The notes: generated by a model not told the origin, from the letters alone. DNA of 64,000 bases from Bacteroidota bacterium (GCA_009773165.1 WOUZ01000003.1:247890-311889); one strand, 5' to 3'; counted from the first letter of the stretch, positions 34,245-43,415 are shown. Numbers and translations: made by a program.

Positions 34245-34910
34245 TTGACAATGAGTGACTCTAATACAAAAGCAGAAAAGGAACCCATGTTCTCAGCAAA
34301 GGTTTTAAAATTGCTGAAGAATCCTTTAAATTTGGAAAACCCAATTACCGTGCAGGTTTTGGGTATTTGCTCAGCTTTAGCTGTAACGGTTCAGATGAAA
34401 CCAGCAATTGTTATGGCTTTATCAGTTACTATTGTGACAGCCTTTTCAAACCTTATTATTTCTTCTCTTCGAAATACCATTCCCTCACGCATCCGAATCA
34501 TTGTTCAGCTCGTTGTTGTTGCTGCTCTTGTGATTATTGTTGACCAATTATTGAAAGCTTATGTTTATGATGTAAGCAAGAAACTGTCGGTTTTCGTTGG
34601 TCTTATTATTACCAACTGTATACTGATGGGAAGGCTTGAAGCTTACGCAATGGGCAATAAGCCTTGGCCCTCCTTTGTAGATGGAATTGGCAATGGTCTT
34701 GGATACGGTTTGATTTTGGTTTTAGTTGCATTCTTTCGCGAGCTACTTGGTTCGGGTAAAATCTATGGGATGAAAGTTATTCCTCAAGCTTTATATGATA
34801 GCGGTTATATGGATAATGGCTTAATGATTCTGCCACCAATGGCGCTCATTACTATTGGCATAATTATATGGGTACAAAGATCAAAGACAACTGAACTACA
34901 GGAGGATTAA
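34245..34910 (+). CDS. nqrD: Na+-NQR subunit D (membrane)
   Basis: 221 residues with six predicted membrane helices and the N-C-I-L-M-G-R-L-E-A-Y-A motif typical of the NqrD/RnfE family. In Na+-NQR the NqrD/NqrE pair holds a buried iron centre with cysteines on facing helices; Cys in T-N-C-I-L is the expected ligand here. An internal start at 34251 (M-S-D-S-N) is possible. Confidence 0.96.
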   Translation: MTMSDSNTKAEKEPMFSAKVLKLLKNPLNLENPITVQVLGICSALAVTVQMKPAIVMALSVTIVTAFSNLIISSLRNTIPSRIRIIVQLVVVAALVIIVDQLLKAYVYDVSKKLSVFVGLIITNCILMGRLEAYAMGNKPWPSFVDGIGNGLGYGLILVLVAFFRELLGSGKIYGMKVIPQALYDSGYMDNGLMILPPMALITIGIIIWVQRSKTTELQED

Positions 34911-34947
34911 TACAGTTTAATAATTAGAATTCTTCAATTTTATAACT

Positions 34948-35565
34948 ATGGAAAATCTATTTAATCTATTTGTCAGAAGCATCTTCATCGATAATATGAT
35001 TTTTGCCTACTTTCTGGGGATGTGTTCATTTCTGGCGGTATCAAAAACGGTTAAAACTTCAGTAGGGTTAGGCATTGCTGTTACATTTGTATTGTTAGTT
35101 ACAGCCCCTGTAAACTGGCTTGTTGATACTTATTTATTGAAACCTGGTGCGCTAATATGGCTTAGTGAGGATTTTGCTGATCTTGATTTGAGTTATCTCA
35201 GTTTTATGATATTTATTGCAGTTATTGCTGCTATTGTGCAGTTAGTGGAAATGGTAGTTGAAAAATTCTCACCGTCACTTTATAATGCGCTTGGAATATT
35301 TTTACCCTTGATAGCTGTAAATTGTGCTATACTAGGTGTAGCACTTTTTGTACAGGAACGAGACTATCACAGTATTGCAGAAGTAACTGTTTATGCTGGA
35401 GGGTCAGGAATCGGTTGGTTTCTTGCAATTGCCTCATTAGCTGCAATTCGTGAAAAAATTACTTACTCAAATATCCCTAAACCTCTAAGGGGTCTGGGAA
35501 TTTCTTTTATTATCACAGGATTGATGGCTATCGCTTTCATGAGTTTCATGGGCATTAAAATCTAA
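34948..35565 (+). CDS. nqrE: Na+-NQR subunit E (membrane)
   Basis: 205 residues with six membrane helices in inverted topology to NqrD. It has F-L-G-M-C-S-F-L-A near the N-terminus and A-V-N-C-A-I-L-G-V in the middle; both Cys-containing segments are the ones that supply iron ligands in this family. Separated from nqrD by 37 bp and from nqrF by 21 bp. Confidence 0.96.
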   Translation: MENLFNLFVRSIFIDNMIFAYFLGMCSFLAVSKTVKTSVGLGIAVTFVLLVTAPVNWLVDTYLLKPGALIWLSEDFADLDLSYLSFMIFIAVIAAIVQLVEMVVEKFSPSLYNALGIFLPLIAVNCAILGVALFVQERDYHSIAEVTVYAGGSGIGWFLAIASLAAIREKITYSNIPKPLRGLGISFIITGLMAIAFMSFMGIKI

Positions 35566-35586
35566 TCAAGTAAAACGGATAAAAAT

Positions 35587-36855
35587 ATGTCAAACTTATT
35601 ATTCCTAGGCACACTTTCTGGTCCATTGGTAGTTGGAACAATAGTGTTTTTACTCGTAACAGTTGCTTTGGTTATGATGTTGCTTTTTGCTAAAGCAAAA
35701 CTTGCACCTTCAGGACCAGTTAAAATAAAAATCAATGGTGAGAAGGAAATTACCGTCAATGGTGGATCATCCCTTCTAAGTACTTTGGCAAATGAGAAAA
35801 TCTTTCTGCCATCTGCTTGTGGTGGTGGCGGGACTTGTGCAATGTGTAAGTGCCAAGTCACTCACGGAGGTGGAACCATTTTACAAACTGAGAAAGGTTA
35901 TTTTAGTAGAAAAGAACAACAGAATAACTGGCGTTTGGGATGTCAGGTTAAGGTTAGGGAAGATATGGAAATTATTATCCCTGCTGAAGTATTTGGCATC
36001 AAGAAATGGGAGTGCGAAGTTGTTTCCAATAGAAATGTTGCAACTTTCATTAAAGAATTTGTTGTAAAATTACCTGAGGGTGAGCACCTGGATTTCCTAT
36101 CTGGAGGGTATATTCAGATTGACGTGCCTAAGCTGGAAGTTGATTTTAGTAAAGACATTGAGGTTGAAGAAGAATACAGAGAGGAATGGGATAAGTTCAA
36201 AATGTGGGATCTGAAAATGAAGAATACTGAAGAACAGTTCCGGGCTTATTCAATGGCCAATCACCCTGCTGAGGGAAATATTGTGATGCTTAATATTCGT
36301 ATAGCTACTCCGCCATGGGATCGTAAATCAGGAGGTTTTATGAATGTTAACCCTGGCGTTTGCTCATCTTATATATTTTCGCGCAAACCAGGTGATAAAG
36401 TTATGGTTTCCGGGCCTTACGGTGAGTTCCATATCAAACCAACACAACGTGAAATGATGTTTATAGGCGGTGGGGCCGGAATGGCACCTATGCGCTCACA
36501 CCTTTTTCATTTATTCCATACAGAAAAAACAAGTCGCAAAACAACTTTCTGGTATGGAGGTCGTTCAGTTCGCGAGCTGTTTTATATGGAAGATTTTGAA
36601 GCAATTGAAAAGGATTTTGCGAATTTTAAATTTAATGTTGCACTTTCAGAGCCGAAACCTGAAGATAACTGGAAAGGATATACCGGTTTTATCCATCAGG
36701 TTATTTTGGAGAACTACCTGAAGCAACACGCAGAGCCTGAAGAAATAGAATACTACCTTTGCGGGCCACCTATGATGAATGCAGCAATCTTTAAAATGCT
36801 TGACGAACTCGGCGTTCCTAAAGAAATGATTGCTTTCGATGATTTTGGGGGATAA
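35587..36855 (+). CDS. nqrF: Na+-NQR subunit F (NADH dehydrogenase, 2Fe-2S and FAD)
   Basis: 422 residues. One N-terminal membrane helix (about 13-35) is followed by a 2Fe-2S ferredoxin domain ([10 protein letters not shown] with a fourth Cys in R-L-G-C-Q). The FAD domain has R-A-Y-S-M-A-N and the NADH domain has [10 protein letters not shown]. NqrF takes electrons from NADH and passes them through its FAD and iron-sulfur centre to the rest of the complex. It is the last gene before an 11-bp-stem terminator. Confidence 0.97.
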   Translation: MSNLLFLGTLSGPLVVGTIVFLLVTVALVMMLLFAKAKLAPSGPVKIKINGEKEITVNGGSSLLSTLANEKIFLPSACGGGGTCAMCKCQVTHGGGTILQTEKGYFSRKEQQNNWRLGCQVKVREDMEIIIPAEVFGIKKWECEVVSNRNVATFIKEFVVKLPEGEHLDFLSGGYIQIDVPKLEVDFSKDIEVEEEYREEWDKFKMWDLKMKNTEEQFRAYSMANHPAEGNIVMLNIRIATPPWDRKSGGFMNVNPGVCSSYIFSRKPGDKVMVSGPYGEFHIKPTQREMMFIGGGAGMAPMRSHLFHLFHTEKTSRKTTFWYGGRSVRELFYMEDFEAIEKDFANFKFNVALSEPKPEDNWKGYTGFIHQVILENYLKQHAEPEEIEYYLCGPPMMNAAIFKMLDELGVPKEMIAFDDFGG

Positions 36856-36884
36856 TCCTGGCTGCTTTGCAATTTGCAGTAAAG

Positions 36885-36911
36885 AAAAATCGGCTCGTGA
36901 AGCCGATTTTT
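36885..36911 (+). terminator. Intrinsic terminator of the nqr operon
   Basis: A perfect 11-bp stem (36885-36895 with 36901-36911) with loop CGTGA and a T-rich 3' side ends nqrABCDEF before apbE. The stem is AAAAATCGGCT against its complement, so it may also work on the other strand. Confidence 0.92.
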
Positions 36912-36912
36912 C

Positions 36913-36920
36913 TATTTTTG
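36913..36920 (+). promoter_or_regulatory. Putative -7 promoter element of apbE (TATTTTTG)
   Basis: TATTTTTG begins two bases after the nqr terminator stem and 27 bp before the apbE start. This suggests apbE has its own promoter although it serves the nqr complex. A -33 TTTG at the expected distance is missing because the terminator stem occupies that place. Confidence 0.5.
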
Positions 36921-36939
36921 CCAATACCTATTGTTTATT

Positions 36940-37944
36940 ATGAAGCCTTCTTTGTTTTTAATCATTGTGGCACTATGTTTTAGCGCTTGTAGCCCAACGA
37001 AAAATTTGCAGCGATTTAACCTTGCCGGAGAAGCCCAGGGAACATATTACGCCATCACCTATTATGATGAAAGGGGAAGAAACCTTCAGCAAGATGTTGA
37101 TTCATTGCTTAAAGCTGTCGATCAATCAGTATCACTTTGGGTCGATCAGTCGATCATCTCAAGAGTAAATGAGGGTGATACCTCCGTTATTTTGGATTCA
37201 ATTTTTTTAGCTAATTTCCTTTTGTCGAAAGAGGTTAGTGTTTTAACAAATGGGTATTTTGATTTCACCATAGGTCCTTTAGCACAAGCTTGGGGATTTC
37301 ACAGAAAGAATAAACTTGACCTGAAGAAAGAGCAGGTTGACAGCCTAAAACAATTGGTGAATTATAGAAAAGTGCGTCTTGAAGGTAGCAGTGTAGTATT
37401 TGAGCAACCTGGTATGCGGTTTGATTTCAACGCAGTTGCTCAAGGTTATACGGTTGATCTTATTGGTGATATGTTTGATAAATTGAATATAGAACATTAT
37501 TTGATTGATGTTGGCGGAGAGATATTTGCACGTAATCAGAAACCAGACGGAACAAAATGGCGCGTTGGGATAGAGCAACCTTCAAAAGATGCTAATGATG
37601 AGCGTGTTATTCAGGTAATACTTGAGTTAGAGAACAAAGGTCTTGCTACATCAGGAAGTTATCGAAAATACTTTGAACAGGATGGAAAACGCTTTTCACA
37701 CGCGATAAGTCCGAAAACCGGCTACCCGGTTGATCATAACCTGTTAAGCGTTACTGTTTTAGCCCAAAGCGCTGCATATGCAGATGCTTTGGCAACGGCA
37801 TTCTTAGTGATGGGATTGGATGATTCAAAATTGTTATTGGAGTCGATCCCTGACGTTGAAGCATTTTTTATCTTCTGGTCGCCGGAACATACGTATGACA
37901 CTTATTCTACTAAAGGAATGAGTGAGATTATCGTCAAACAATAG
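36940..37944 (+). CDS. apbE: FAD:protein FMN transferase ApbE (lipoprotein)
   Basis: 334 residues from the ATG at 36940; a TTG nine bases upstream also opens the frame but is unlikely. A lipoprotein signal (F-S-A-C, Cys17) is followed by the ApbE fold: G-T-Y-Y-A-I near 34, D-F-N-A-V-A-Q-G-Y-T-V-D in the middle, G-G-E-I-F-A, and H-A-I-S-P-K-T-G-Y-P-V near 245. ApbE moves FMN from FAD to Thr in [ST]-G-A-[ST] motifs. Its position after nqrF, next to NqrB (Thr216) and NqrC (Thr212) as substrates, fixes its role. Confidence 0.96.
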   Translation: MKPSLFLIIVALCFSACSPTKNLQRFNLAGEAQGTYYAITYYDERGRNLQQDVDSLLKAVDQSVSLWVDQSIISRVNEGDTSVILDSIFLANFLLSKEVSVLTNGYFDFTIGPLAQAWGFHRKNKLDLKKEQVDSLKQLVNYRKVRLEGSSVVFEQPGMRFDFNAVAQGYTVDLIGDMFDKLNIEHYLIDVGGEIFARNQKPDGTKWRVGIEQPSKDANDERVIQVILELENKGLATSGSYRKYFEQDGKRFSHAISPKTGYPVDHNLLSVTVLAQSAAYADALATAFLVMGLDDSKLLLESIPDVEAFFIFWSPEHTYDTYSTKGMSEIIVKQ

Positions 37945-37967
37945 CCAGAATACTTTCTGCGATAAGC

Positions 37968-38165
37968 CTACGCGTGGTCGTGGGCTTTGCGTTCACAACT
38001 ACCTTCTCCTCCTCCGCAAGCACAACCTATGCGTTGACCATTCGGATCGTTGCTAGCACATTGTTTTTTGAACTCGCCATTTTTTAAGAAAAACATTTTC
38101 ACGGCAAAGCCGGCAATTGCAATTCCGATCAAAATGATACTAAGTAATATGAGTTTTAAGTACAT
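37968..38165 (-). CDS. Small Cys-rich membrane protein, NqrM-like (possible Na+-NQR maturation factor)
   Basis: 65 residues with one N-terminal membrane helix (about 4-26) and a short soluble tail with four cysteines: Cys36, Cys48, Cys50 and Cys57, then a His-containing end. NqrM proteins (DUF539) have this layout, one helix followed by a Cys-rich tail with a C-x-C pair, and are needed to put iron into the NqrD/NqrE site. The gene faces apbE, 23 bp from its stop, next to the nqr operon. The assignment rests on layout and neighbourhood; the spacing of the last cysteine differs from what I recall for proteobacterial NqrM, so it is inferred. Confidence 0.7.
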   Translation of the reverse strand: MYLKLILLSIILIGIAIAGFAVKMFFLKNGEFKKQCASNDPNGQRIGCACGGGEGSCERKAHDHA

Positions 38166-38338
38166 CTTTTTTTTTGCAAAATTAACGTAAAAAACGGTTC
38201 TTTAGTTATTATACTTATTCAGGATTGCTAGTTTTAACTCTTTTTGAGTTTTTATTGGGGAGGTAACTGGTAAGAAAAGTGATGACAACGCTTTCTATAA
38301 CATGTTATATGGTCATTATATAGATTATGCTACTGAAA

Positions 38339-39115
38339 TTATAAATTAAAGGAGATTCTCCTGAACTCTCCCAATATAAGTGCGGTGGCAATTGATGCGT
38401 TAAGTGACTCAGCTCCTTGTTCAGAATTTTCGGAAAATGCAGGAAAGGTGATTGGATAATTTATAAAAGGAAGAATGTAATCCCGGATTCCATGTGACTC
38501 GCTTCCAATTATAAGAAATGATGACTTGGTAGAAAGTTGGGTTTTGTATATATTATTGCCTTGCATTACAGCTCCAAATATGCTTATATTCTTTGACTTA
38601 GCTGAGTTAAGAAAGGACGAAAGTTCTGTCTCATAAACATGAATTCTGAAAAGTGAGCCCATGGTTGACTGAACTACTTTAGGGTGATATGCATCAACTG
38701 TATCCAGGCTACATATGATATGTTTCACCCCAAACCAATCAGCAGTTCGGATAATTGTTCCAAGATTTCCAGGATCATTGATTCCATCCAATACTAAACA
38801 CAGATCGTCTTGAATTTTATTCATTTCTAGATCGCAGGTTGGTATAGCAGCAATTGCAAGCACACCAGGAGGAGTCGATAGCTGGCTGATCAACTTCATC
38901 TCATTTTCTGTAATGATTTCGTACGAAAAGACTGAATGTAGTTTTGAATTGTCATCAGCCCATCTTTGCGTAACAAAGATGTCAGATACAGCAATTGGAC
39001 TCTTAACCAGTTCAGATACGACTTTTGTTCCTTCCGAGATAAACTCTCGATGAAGGGTTCTGAACTTTGAAAGACTCAAGCTACGGATGTATTTAATCTT
39101 GTTTTTAGAAAGCAT
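38339..39115 (-). CDS. RNA 2'-O-methyltransferase, SpoU/TrmH family
   Basis: 258 residues: an N-terminal RNA-binding (L7Ae/L30e-like) domain of about 95 residues, then the SPOUT knot with the three motifs D-P-G-N-L-G-T-I-I-R-T-A, I-G-S-E-S-H-G-I and S-L-N-A-S-I-A-T-A. These enzymes methylate ribose 2'-OH in rRNA or tRNA with SAM; the exact nucleotide cannot be told. The ATG follows directly after the T-tract of the rplI terminator (39113-39147) with no room for a ribosome-binding site of its own. Confidence 0.92.
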   Translation of the reverse strand: MLSKNKIKYIRSLSLSKFRTLHREFISEGTKVVSELVKSPIAVSDIFVTQRWADDNSKLHSVFSYEIITENEMKLISQLSTPPGVLAIAAIPTCDLEMNKIQDDLCLVLDGINDPGNLGTIIRTADWFGVKHIICSLDTVDAYHPKVVQSTMGSLFRIHVYETELSSFLNSAKSKNISIFGAVMQGNNIYKTQLSTKSSFLIIGSESHGIRDYILPFINYPITFPAFSENSEQGAESLNASIATALILGEFRRISFNL

Positions 39116-39147
39116 AAAAAAACCTGACTTCTTGTGAAATCAGGTTT
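39113..39147 (-). terminator. Terminator of the rpsF-rpsR-rplI operon, abutting the next start codon
   Basis: On the minus strand AAACCTGA pairs with TCAGGTTT (plus 39140-39147 with 39120-39127), with an inner 3-bp stem, followed by TTTTTT and then immediately ATG of the SpoU methyltransferase. So the downstream gene depends on read-through, or is translated from a message starting within the hairpin. Confidence 0.8.
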
Positions 39148-39168
39148 AAAAATACATTATTTTGGAGT

Positions 39169-39618
39169 TTACTCAGCAAAAACTTCGAAATCAATTTCAA
39201 ATTGAACTTCTTTGTGTAATTTAATTTTTGCTTTGTAGTTGCCAAGTTCTTTTATCGAATCATCATTCAAATGGATCTTTTTGCGATCTATTTCAATATT
39301 TCTTGATTCTTTGATTGCGTTTGCAATTTGAACTGAGTTTACAGAACCAAAAATCTTGCCTGATGCGCCGGCTTTGGCAGCAATACGCAGACTAAGGCCT
39401 TCAAGTGCTTTGGCAATTGAAGCTGCTTCTCCCTTGATTTTGTCAGCTTTAAAAGCTTGCTGTTTCTTTAATTCAGCTAAGATTTTGCGGTTTGTTTCAT
39501 TTGCAATGATGGCAAAACCTTTAGGGATGAGATAATTACGTGCGTAACCATCTTTTACCGTGACGATATCATGAGTAAAACCCAGATTGTTTACGTCCTG
39601 TTTCAGAATGACTTCCAT
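39169..39618 (-). CDS. rplI: 50S ribosomal protein L9
   Basis: 149 residues, the full two-domain L9: an N-terminal domain with V-N-N-L-G-F-T-H-D-I-V-T-V-K-D-G-Y-A-R-N-Y-L, a long connecting helix and the C-terminal rRNA-binding domain. It is the third gene of the rpsF-rpsR-rplI operon, 15 bp after rpsR. Confidence 0.98.
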   Translation of the reverse strand: MEVILKQDVNNLGFTHDIVTVKDGYARNYLIPKGFAIIANETNRKILAELKKQQAFKADKIKGEAASIAKALEGLSLRIAAKAGASGKIFGSVNSVQIANAIKESRNIEIDRKKIHLNDDSIKELGNYKAKIKLHKEVQFEIDFEVFAE

Positions 39619-39633
39619 GTGTTTTCTCCTCCT

Positions 39634-39903
39634 TTATTTTAATAAATCTGCAACGTAAGGCATTAATGAAAGGTGACGAGCTCTTTTTACGGCTTGAGCA
39701 ACTTTCTTTTGAAATTTTGTTGAAGTACCGGTGATACGACGTGGTAGTAATTTACCTTGTTCATTCACAAACTTCAGTAAGAAATCAGCATCTTTATAGT
39801 CAATATATTTGATGCGATTTTTTTTGAACCGGCAGTATTTTTTCTTTTTTGTGTCAACTGCTATCGGGGTCAAATATTTTATTTCTGAACTTCCTTGGGC
39901 CAT
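39634..39903 (-). CDS. rpsR: 30S ribosomal protein S18
   Basis: 89 residues with the S18 core [21 protein letters not shown] and the basic end K-R-A-R-H-L. S18 binds S6 on the 30S platform and is encoded with it here. Confidence 0.98.
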   Translation of the reverse strand: MAQGSSEIKYLTPIAVDTKKKKYCRFKKNRIKYIDYKDADFLLKFVNEQGKLLPRRITGTSTKFQKKVAQAVKRARHLSLMPYVADLLK

Positions 39904-39937
39904 TGTGTTAAATTTTAATGGTTACTGATTCCGAAGC

Positions 39938-40294
39938 TTAAGCTTCATTTTTTACGTTTGCAGCATCTTTTACTTTTTTACGTTTTTTCTCGTTGTAAGC
40001 AACTGCGTGCTTATCGAGTTTAACCGTAAGGAATCGGATGATGCGCTCATCACGTTTAAGCTGTGTTTCCAGCTCGGCAATCAACGTGCCATCGGCTTTG
40101 TATTCTACCAAATGGTAAAATCCTGTTGATTTTTTCTGGATTGGATACGCTAATTTACGCATACCCCAGTGCTCTTCGTGGACGATTTCAGCACCACTTT
40201 CGCTCAGGTAGTCCTGATACTTTTTTACCGCTTCCTTCATCTGTTCTTCAGACAAAACGGGAGTTACAATGAAAACGGTTTCGTACTGGTTCAT
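39938..40294 (-). CDS. rpsF: 30S ribosomal protein S6
   Basis: 118 residues with [22 protein letters not shown] and an I-R-F-L-T-V end, followed by a charged Lys-rich tail of about 20 residues. It is the first gene of the operon. No ssb gene lies between rpsF and rpsR, unlike in many Firmicutes and Proteobacteria. The leader from the promoter at 40340 is only about 40 nt. Confidence 0.98.
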   Translation of the reverse strand: MNQYETVFIVTPVLSEEQMKEAVKKYQDYLSESGAEIVHEEHWGMRKLAYPIQKKSTGFYHLVEYKADGTLIAELETQLKRDERIIRFLTVKLDKHAVAYNEKKRKKVKDAANVKNEA

Positions 40295-40339
40295 AATTAA
40301 TGATTTAGTATAAACAAATTTGATTTATAAAATGGAGTG

Positions 40340-40370
40340 CAAAAGTAGTAATTTTATTTGAAAGTACAAG
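40340..40370 (-). promoter_or_regulatory. Promoter of rpsF-rpsR-rplI (CTTG-N19-TACTTTTG)
   Basis: On the minus strand TACTTTTG (plus 40340-40347) is preceded by CTTG (plus 40367-40370), 19 nt away. The -7 element matches the Bacteroidota consensus exactly and the -33 element in three of four bases. Confidence 0.7.
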
Positions 40371-40497
40371 TCGGCAACGCAATATTTGTTTAAAAATCAA
40401 TTATTTCTATCACCAGAAGGATTGTCAGTAATCATTGGAAAGCCGATTTTATTGTAATAATGAAAATCAGAATTCAAATAAGCGGATTTGTTTGTAG

Positions 40498-41688
40498 CTA
40501 AACTTCATTTTTTTCGATTATCAAAAATAACTGATGTTGTTTATTCTGGAATAATGTTTCACAAATAAAGTTTGCCGCCTTTCCATCGCCAAATAAAGGA
40601 GGGAAGTTTGTCGGTGGTTGATTCAGGTATTCTAATGCGCCAGCCACTATTTTATCTTCATCTGCATCAACAAGTTTTGCTGATCCTGTTTCAACAATTT
40701 CAACCCATTCGGTTTGAGATCTAAGAATTACACAGGGTTTTTTCATGAAGAAGGCTTCTTTCTGTACACCTCCTGAATCGGTAATTATGAGTGAAGCGTT
40801 TTGTTCAAGTTCAATCATCTCGGTATAGGATGCCGGCTCAATAAGTTGAATCATATCACCCTGTAGTACAATCTCATGCAATTTTTCATCAAGATTTTTT
40901 GAAAGCATTTTTAACGTCCTGGGATGAATGGGAAGTATTATTTTTTGACCTGTTAGGGAAGATAGGCGAATCAGGGCATTAAAAATGGAAGTTAACCGGA
41001 TCGGATTGTCGGTGTTATGATCGCGATGAACAGTACATAGAATATAATTTTCAGAAAGTATGTGGTTTTTAGTATGATAATTTTGGGTGTTACTATCTCT
41101 GTTTGAGTAAAAGATGCAATTATCGAGCATTATATCACCGCAAAGAAATATACCGGGATTGTCAGCTGAGCAGGGGGCTTGTTGAAGTGGGAGAAAACCT
41201 TCTCTCAACAGGTTGTCATAACCATTTTGAGTTGGTGTAAATAATAATGTCGCACAATGGTCGGTTAAAATACGATTAATTTCTTCAGGCATTTGCTTGT
41301 TGAAAGACCTAAGCCCTGCTTCGATATGTACAATATCAATATGCATTTTTGATGCTGCAAGCGCTCCTGCCAGTGTTGAATTTGTATCGCCATAAACAAT
41401 GACGTAATCAGGTTGCTCATCCAGAAGTATTCGTTCTATACCTTTGAGCATATGAGCTGTTTGTTCGCCATGAGCAGCTGATCCAACGTGTAAATTGTAA
41501 TTTGGTTGAGGGAGGTTCAGTTCAGTGAAAAATACTTCAGACATTTGTGTGTCGTAATGTTGTCCGGTATGGATGATTACTTCATTAAGCAGGTCACTAA
41601 AATGTGTTCGGATGGCTCTGCTTAATGCAGCAGCTTTGATTATCTGAGGTCTGGCCCCAACAATAGTTACTATTTTAATAGCTTTCAT
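40498..41688 (-). CDS. wecB: UDP-N-acetylglucosamine 2-epimerase (non-hydrolysing)
   Basis: 396 residues with the WecB/MnaA pattern: V-G-A-R-P-Q-I-I-K-A at the start, H-T-G-Q-H-Y-D, Y-G-D-T-N-S-T-L-A-G-A-L-A-A, H-I-E-A-G-L-R-S-F, E-E-I-N-R and D-S-G-G-V-Q-K-E-A near the C-terminus. It converts UDP-GlcNAc to UDP-ManNAc for surface polysaccharide or lipopolysaccharide. No other polysaccharide gene lies next to it; radC follows upstream on the same strand. Confidence 0.95.
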   Translation of the reverse strand: MKAIKIVTIVGARPQIIKAAALSRAIRTHFSDLLNEVIIHTGQHYDTQMSEVFFTELNLPQPNYNLHVGSAAHGEQTAHMLKGIERILLDEQPDYVIVYGDTNSTLAGALAASKMHIDIVHIEAGLRSFNKQMPEEINRILTDHCATLLFTPTQNGYDNLLREGFLPLQQAPCSADNPGIFLCGDIMLDNCIFYSNRDSNTQNYHTKNHILSENYILCTVHRDHNTDNPIRLTSIFNALIRLSSLTGQKIILPIHPRTLKMLSKNLDEKLHEIVLQGDMIQLIEPASYTEMIELEQNASLIITDSGGVQKEAFFMKKPCVILRSQTEWVEIVETGSAKLVDADEDKIVAGALEYLNQPPTNFPPLFGDGKAANFICETLFQNKQHQLFLIIEKNEV

Positions 41689-41721
41689 AGGTTATATAAC
41701 TCAAATCTGCATGGCTTATTG

Positions 41722-42417
41722 CTACAAAATTCCTTCGTCAGCAAAGCTAAAGAAACCATCGATGCCGATAATTAAATGGTCAAGAACTTTTATATCAATT
41801 ATTTCGCCTGATCTTTTGAGCTTTTCTGTTATTTTTATATCTGCTTCGCTGGGTTTAAGCTGACCTGAAGGATGGTTATGGCATAGAATGATATTGCATG
41901 CATTTCCTTCTAGAGCAACTTTAAAAATCTTTTTTGGATCGGCTATAGTTCCGGTAATACCTCCCTCACTTACTTCCGCAATACGAATCACTTTGTTGGC
42001 CTGATCCAGGAGCATGACCCAGAACTTTTCATAATCGAGGTCGGCGGTTGTAGCATACATCTGTTCAAAAGCATCTTTGCTTGAAGTAATTGTTTTCCTT
42101 TCTCTGGCCTCTGCACTCCGACGACGTTTGCCGAGCTCGAGTGCAGCAATAATACTTATTGCTTTTGCCTCTCCAATACCTTTGAATTTGATGAGTTCAT
42201 GCAAACTCATCCGCGATAAATCGACCAAATTATCATTATTGGCATGAAGTATTCGTCTTGACAGTTCAACAGCTGATTCTTCGGTATTGCCTGAGCCAAT
42301 TAGAATTGCAATTAATTCGGCATCACTAAGACTTGTTTTCCCTTTGAGCATGAGTTTTTCGCGTGGTCGGTCGTCGTCAGCCCAGTTTTTAATAGATGTT
42401 TTGGTTTCGTAACTCAT
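41722..42417 (-). CDS. radC: RadC family protein (JAB domain)
   Basis: 231 residues: an N-terminal helix-hairpin-helix region (L-I-K-F-K-G-I-G-E-A-K-A) and a C-terminal JAB/MPN metalloprotease-like domain with E-V-S-E-G and the zinc-site motif H-N-H-P-S-G followed by S-x-x-D. Despite its name, its role in DNA repair is not established. It stands 33 bp from the wecB start. Confidence 0.94.
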   Translation of the reverse strand: MSYETKTSIKNWADDDRPREKLMLKGKTSLSDAELIAILIGSGNTEESAVELSRRILHANNDNLVDLSRMSLHELIKFKGIGEAKAISIIAALELGKRRRSAEARERKTITSSKDAFEQMYATTADLDYEKFWVMLLDQANKVIRIAEVSEGGITGTIADPKKIFKVALEGNACNIILCHNHPSGQLKPSEADIKITEKLKRSGEIIDIKVLDHLIIGIDGFFSFADEGIL

Positions 42418-42591
42418 CGTTGTTTTTTTAATTTTTGTTGGAGTCTTATATTTCGATTGGCGTTAAAGTTTGAATTTCAGGGTGTTTTTAACTTCGATGT
42501 CATCAGGTTTTTTGCTACTATTGGGAACTAAAATACTGGAGTTTAAGCTATAATATCGCTTGTGAGTTTTACTCCTTGTTAAAGATATATC

Positions 42592-42780
42592 TTAAATCAA
42601 TAAAATTATAGAACGAGGACTGATAAGAGTGTACAAGATTGGTACTGTTGGGTGAATTGACTTCCCATCTGAAATAAAACCAGATGTGTCGTAGTCGGTA
42701 AAATACCGCTCAGTATTGACTTGAGCTAAAGCAAAATCAGTTGTTATAAAAATCAGAATGAATGAAATAACATCTTTCAT
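42592..42780 (-). CDS. Short ORF overlapping the lolA stop, doubtful
   Basis: 62 codons with a hydrophobic, signal-like start and a LAQ cleavage-like site near residue 20, then a low-similarity tail. Its ATG overlaps the lolA stop by 4 nt (ATGA), which is the only reason to list it. The rest does not resemble any family I know, and it could be a remnant of a longer gene. The ~175 bp between it and radC (42418-42591) holds no gene I can support. Confidence 0.3.
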   Translation of the reverse strand: MKDVISFILIFITTDFALAQVNTERYFTDYDTSGFISDGKSIHPTVPILYTLISPRSIILLI

Positions 42781-43415
42781 CTCATATCAACGACTTCAAC
42801 TCCCGGATACTGTTTTGGATTAAACTGGAAAAAGTTTGCTGAAAGATTTGAGTCAGCAACCATCTTGTTGAGGTCATAAGTAAACACGTTTCCCCCGTTA
42901 TCAAAGATTGACAGGTTCATCAGCTGAAGTTTGGATTCGCTGATGCCCAACTGCATTTTTGAAAACTTTTTGCCAGTTGTAGGTTTTAATTCAATGGTTT
43001 TTAATCCTTTGGAGGTGTTTTGTTTATCGTTTATAAAGGTAGTTTTGTAGTCTTTATAATAAGAAGTCAGCAAAGTACTTGGCGTCATTGCCTCATCACC
43101 ATCGCCGGTATTACTTACCATCACTTCATTTGAATCCTCAAGGTATGTCCACACAGTTTTACCATCACTAATCACCAACTGGCCATCAAGTTCAATACGA
43201 TATGCGTCACCATTGATGTATAGAATCCCTGATTTCGTTTCGTTTATACTTGCTTTTTCATTAACCATTGAATACACAAAATCTATTTTCAGATTTTTAA
43301 GTGCACGTGTTTTATCTACAACTTGTTTTATTAGATCGTCGGCTGATTTTTGTGCATAAACTGATCCAGAGGTCAGAATCAGAAGAATGAGTAAGGTTTT
43401 CAAAAATGTTTTCAT
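42777..43415 (-). CDS. lolA: Outer membrane lipoprotein carrier protein LolA-like
   Basis: 212 residues with a Sec signal peptide (cleavage near YAQ) and the LolA fold pattern: L-K-N-L-K-I-D-F-V-Y-S, G-x-L-Y-I-N-G-D-A-Y-R, D-G-K-T-V-W-T-Y. LolA ferries lipoproteins through the periplasm to the outer membrane. It overlaps the ftsK stop by 4 nt, an arrangement often seen in Bacteroidota. Many lipoproteins in this window (GH3, GH16, SusD, ApbE, LruC) would depend on it. Confidence 0.9.
   Translation of the reverse strand: MKTFLKTLLILLILTSGSVYAQKSADDLIKQVVDKTRALKNLKIDFVYSMVNEKASINETKSGILYINGDAYRIELDGQLVISDGKTVWTYLEDSNEVMVSNTGDGDEAMTPSTLLTSYYKDYKTTFINDKQNTSKGLKTIELKPTTGKKFSKMQLGISESKLQLMNLSIFDNGGNVFTYDLNKMVADSNLSANFFQFNPKQYPGVEVVDMR

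Noticed and set aside
30964..36855. Possible Rnf complex instead of Na+-NQR
   Set aside because: NqrA and the fused 2Fe-2S/FAD NqrF are present and no RnfB/RnfC-type ferredoxin genes occur, so it is Nqr.
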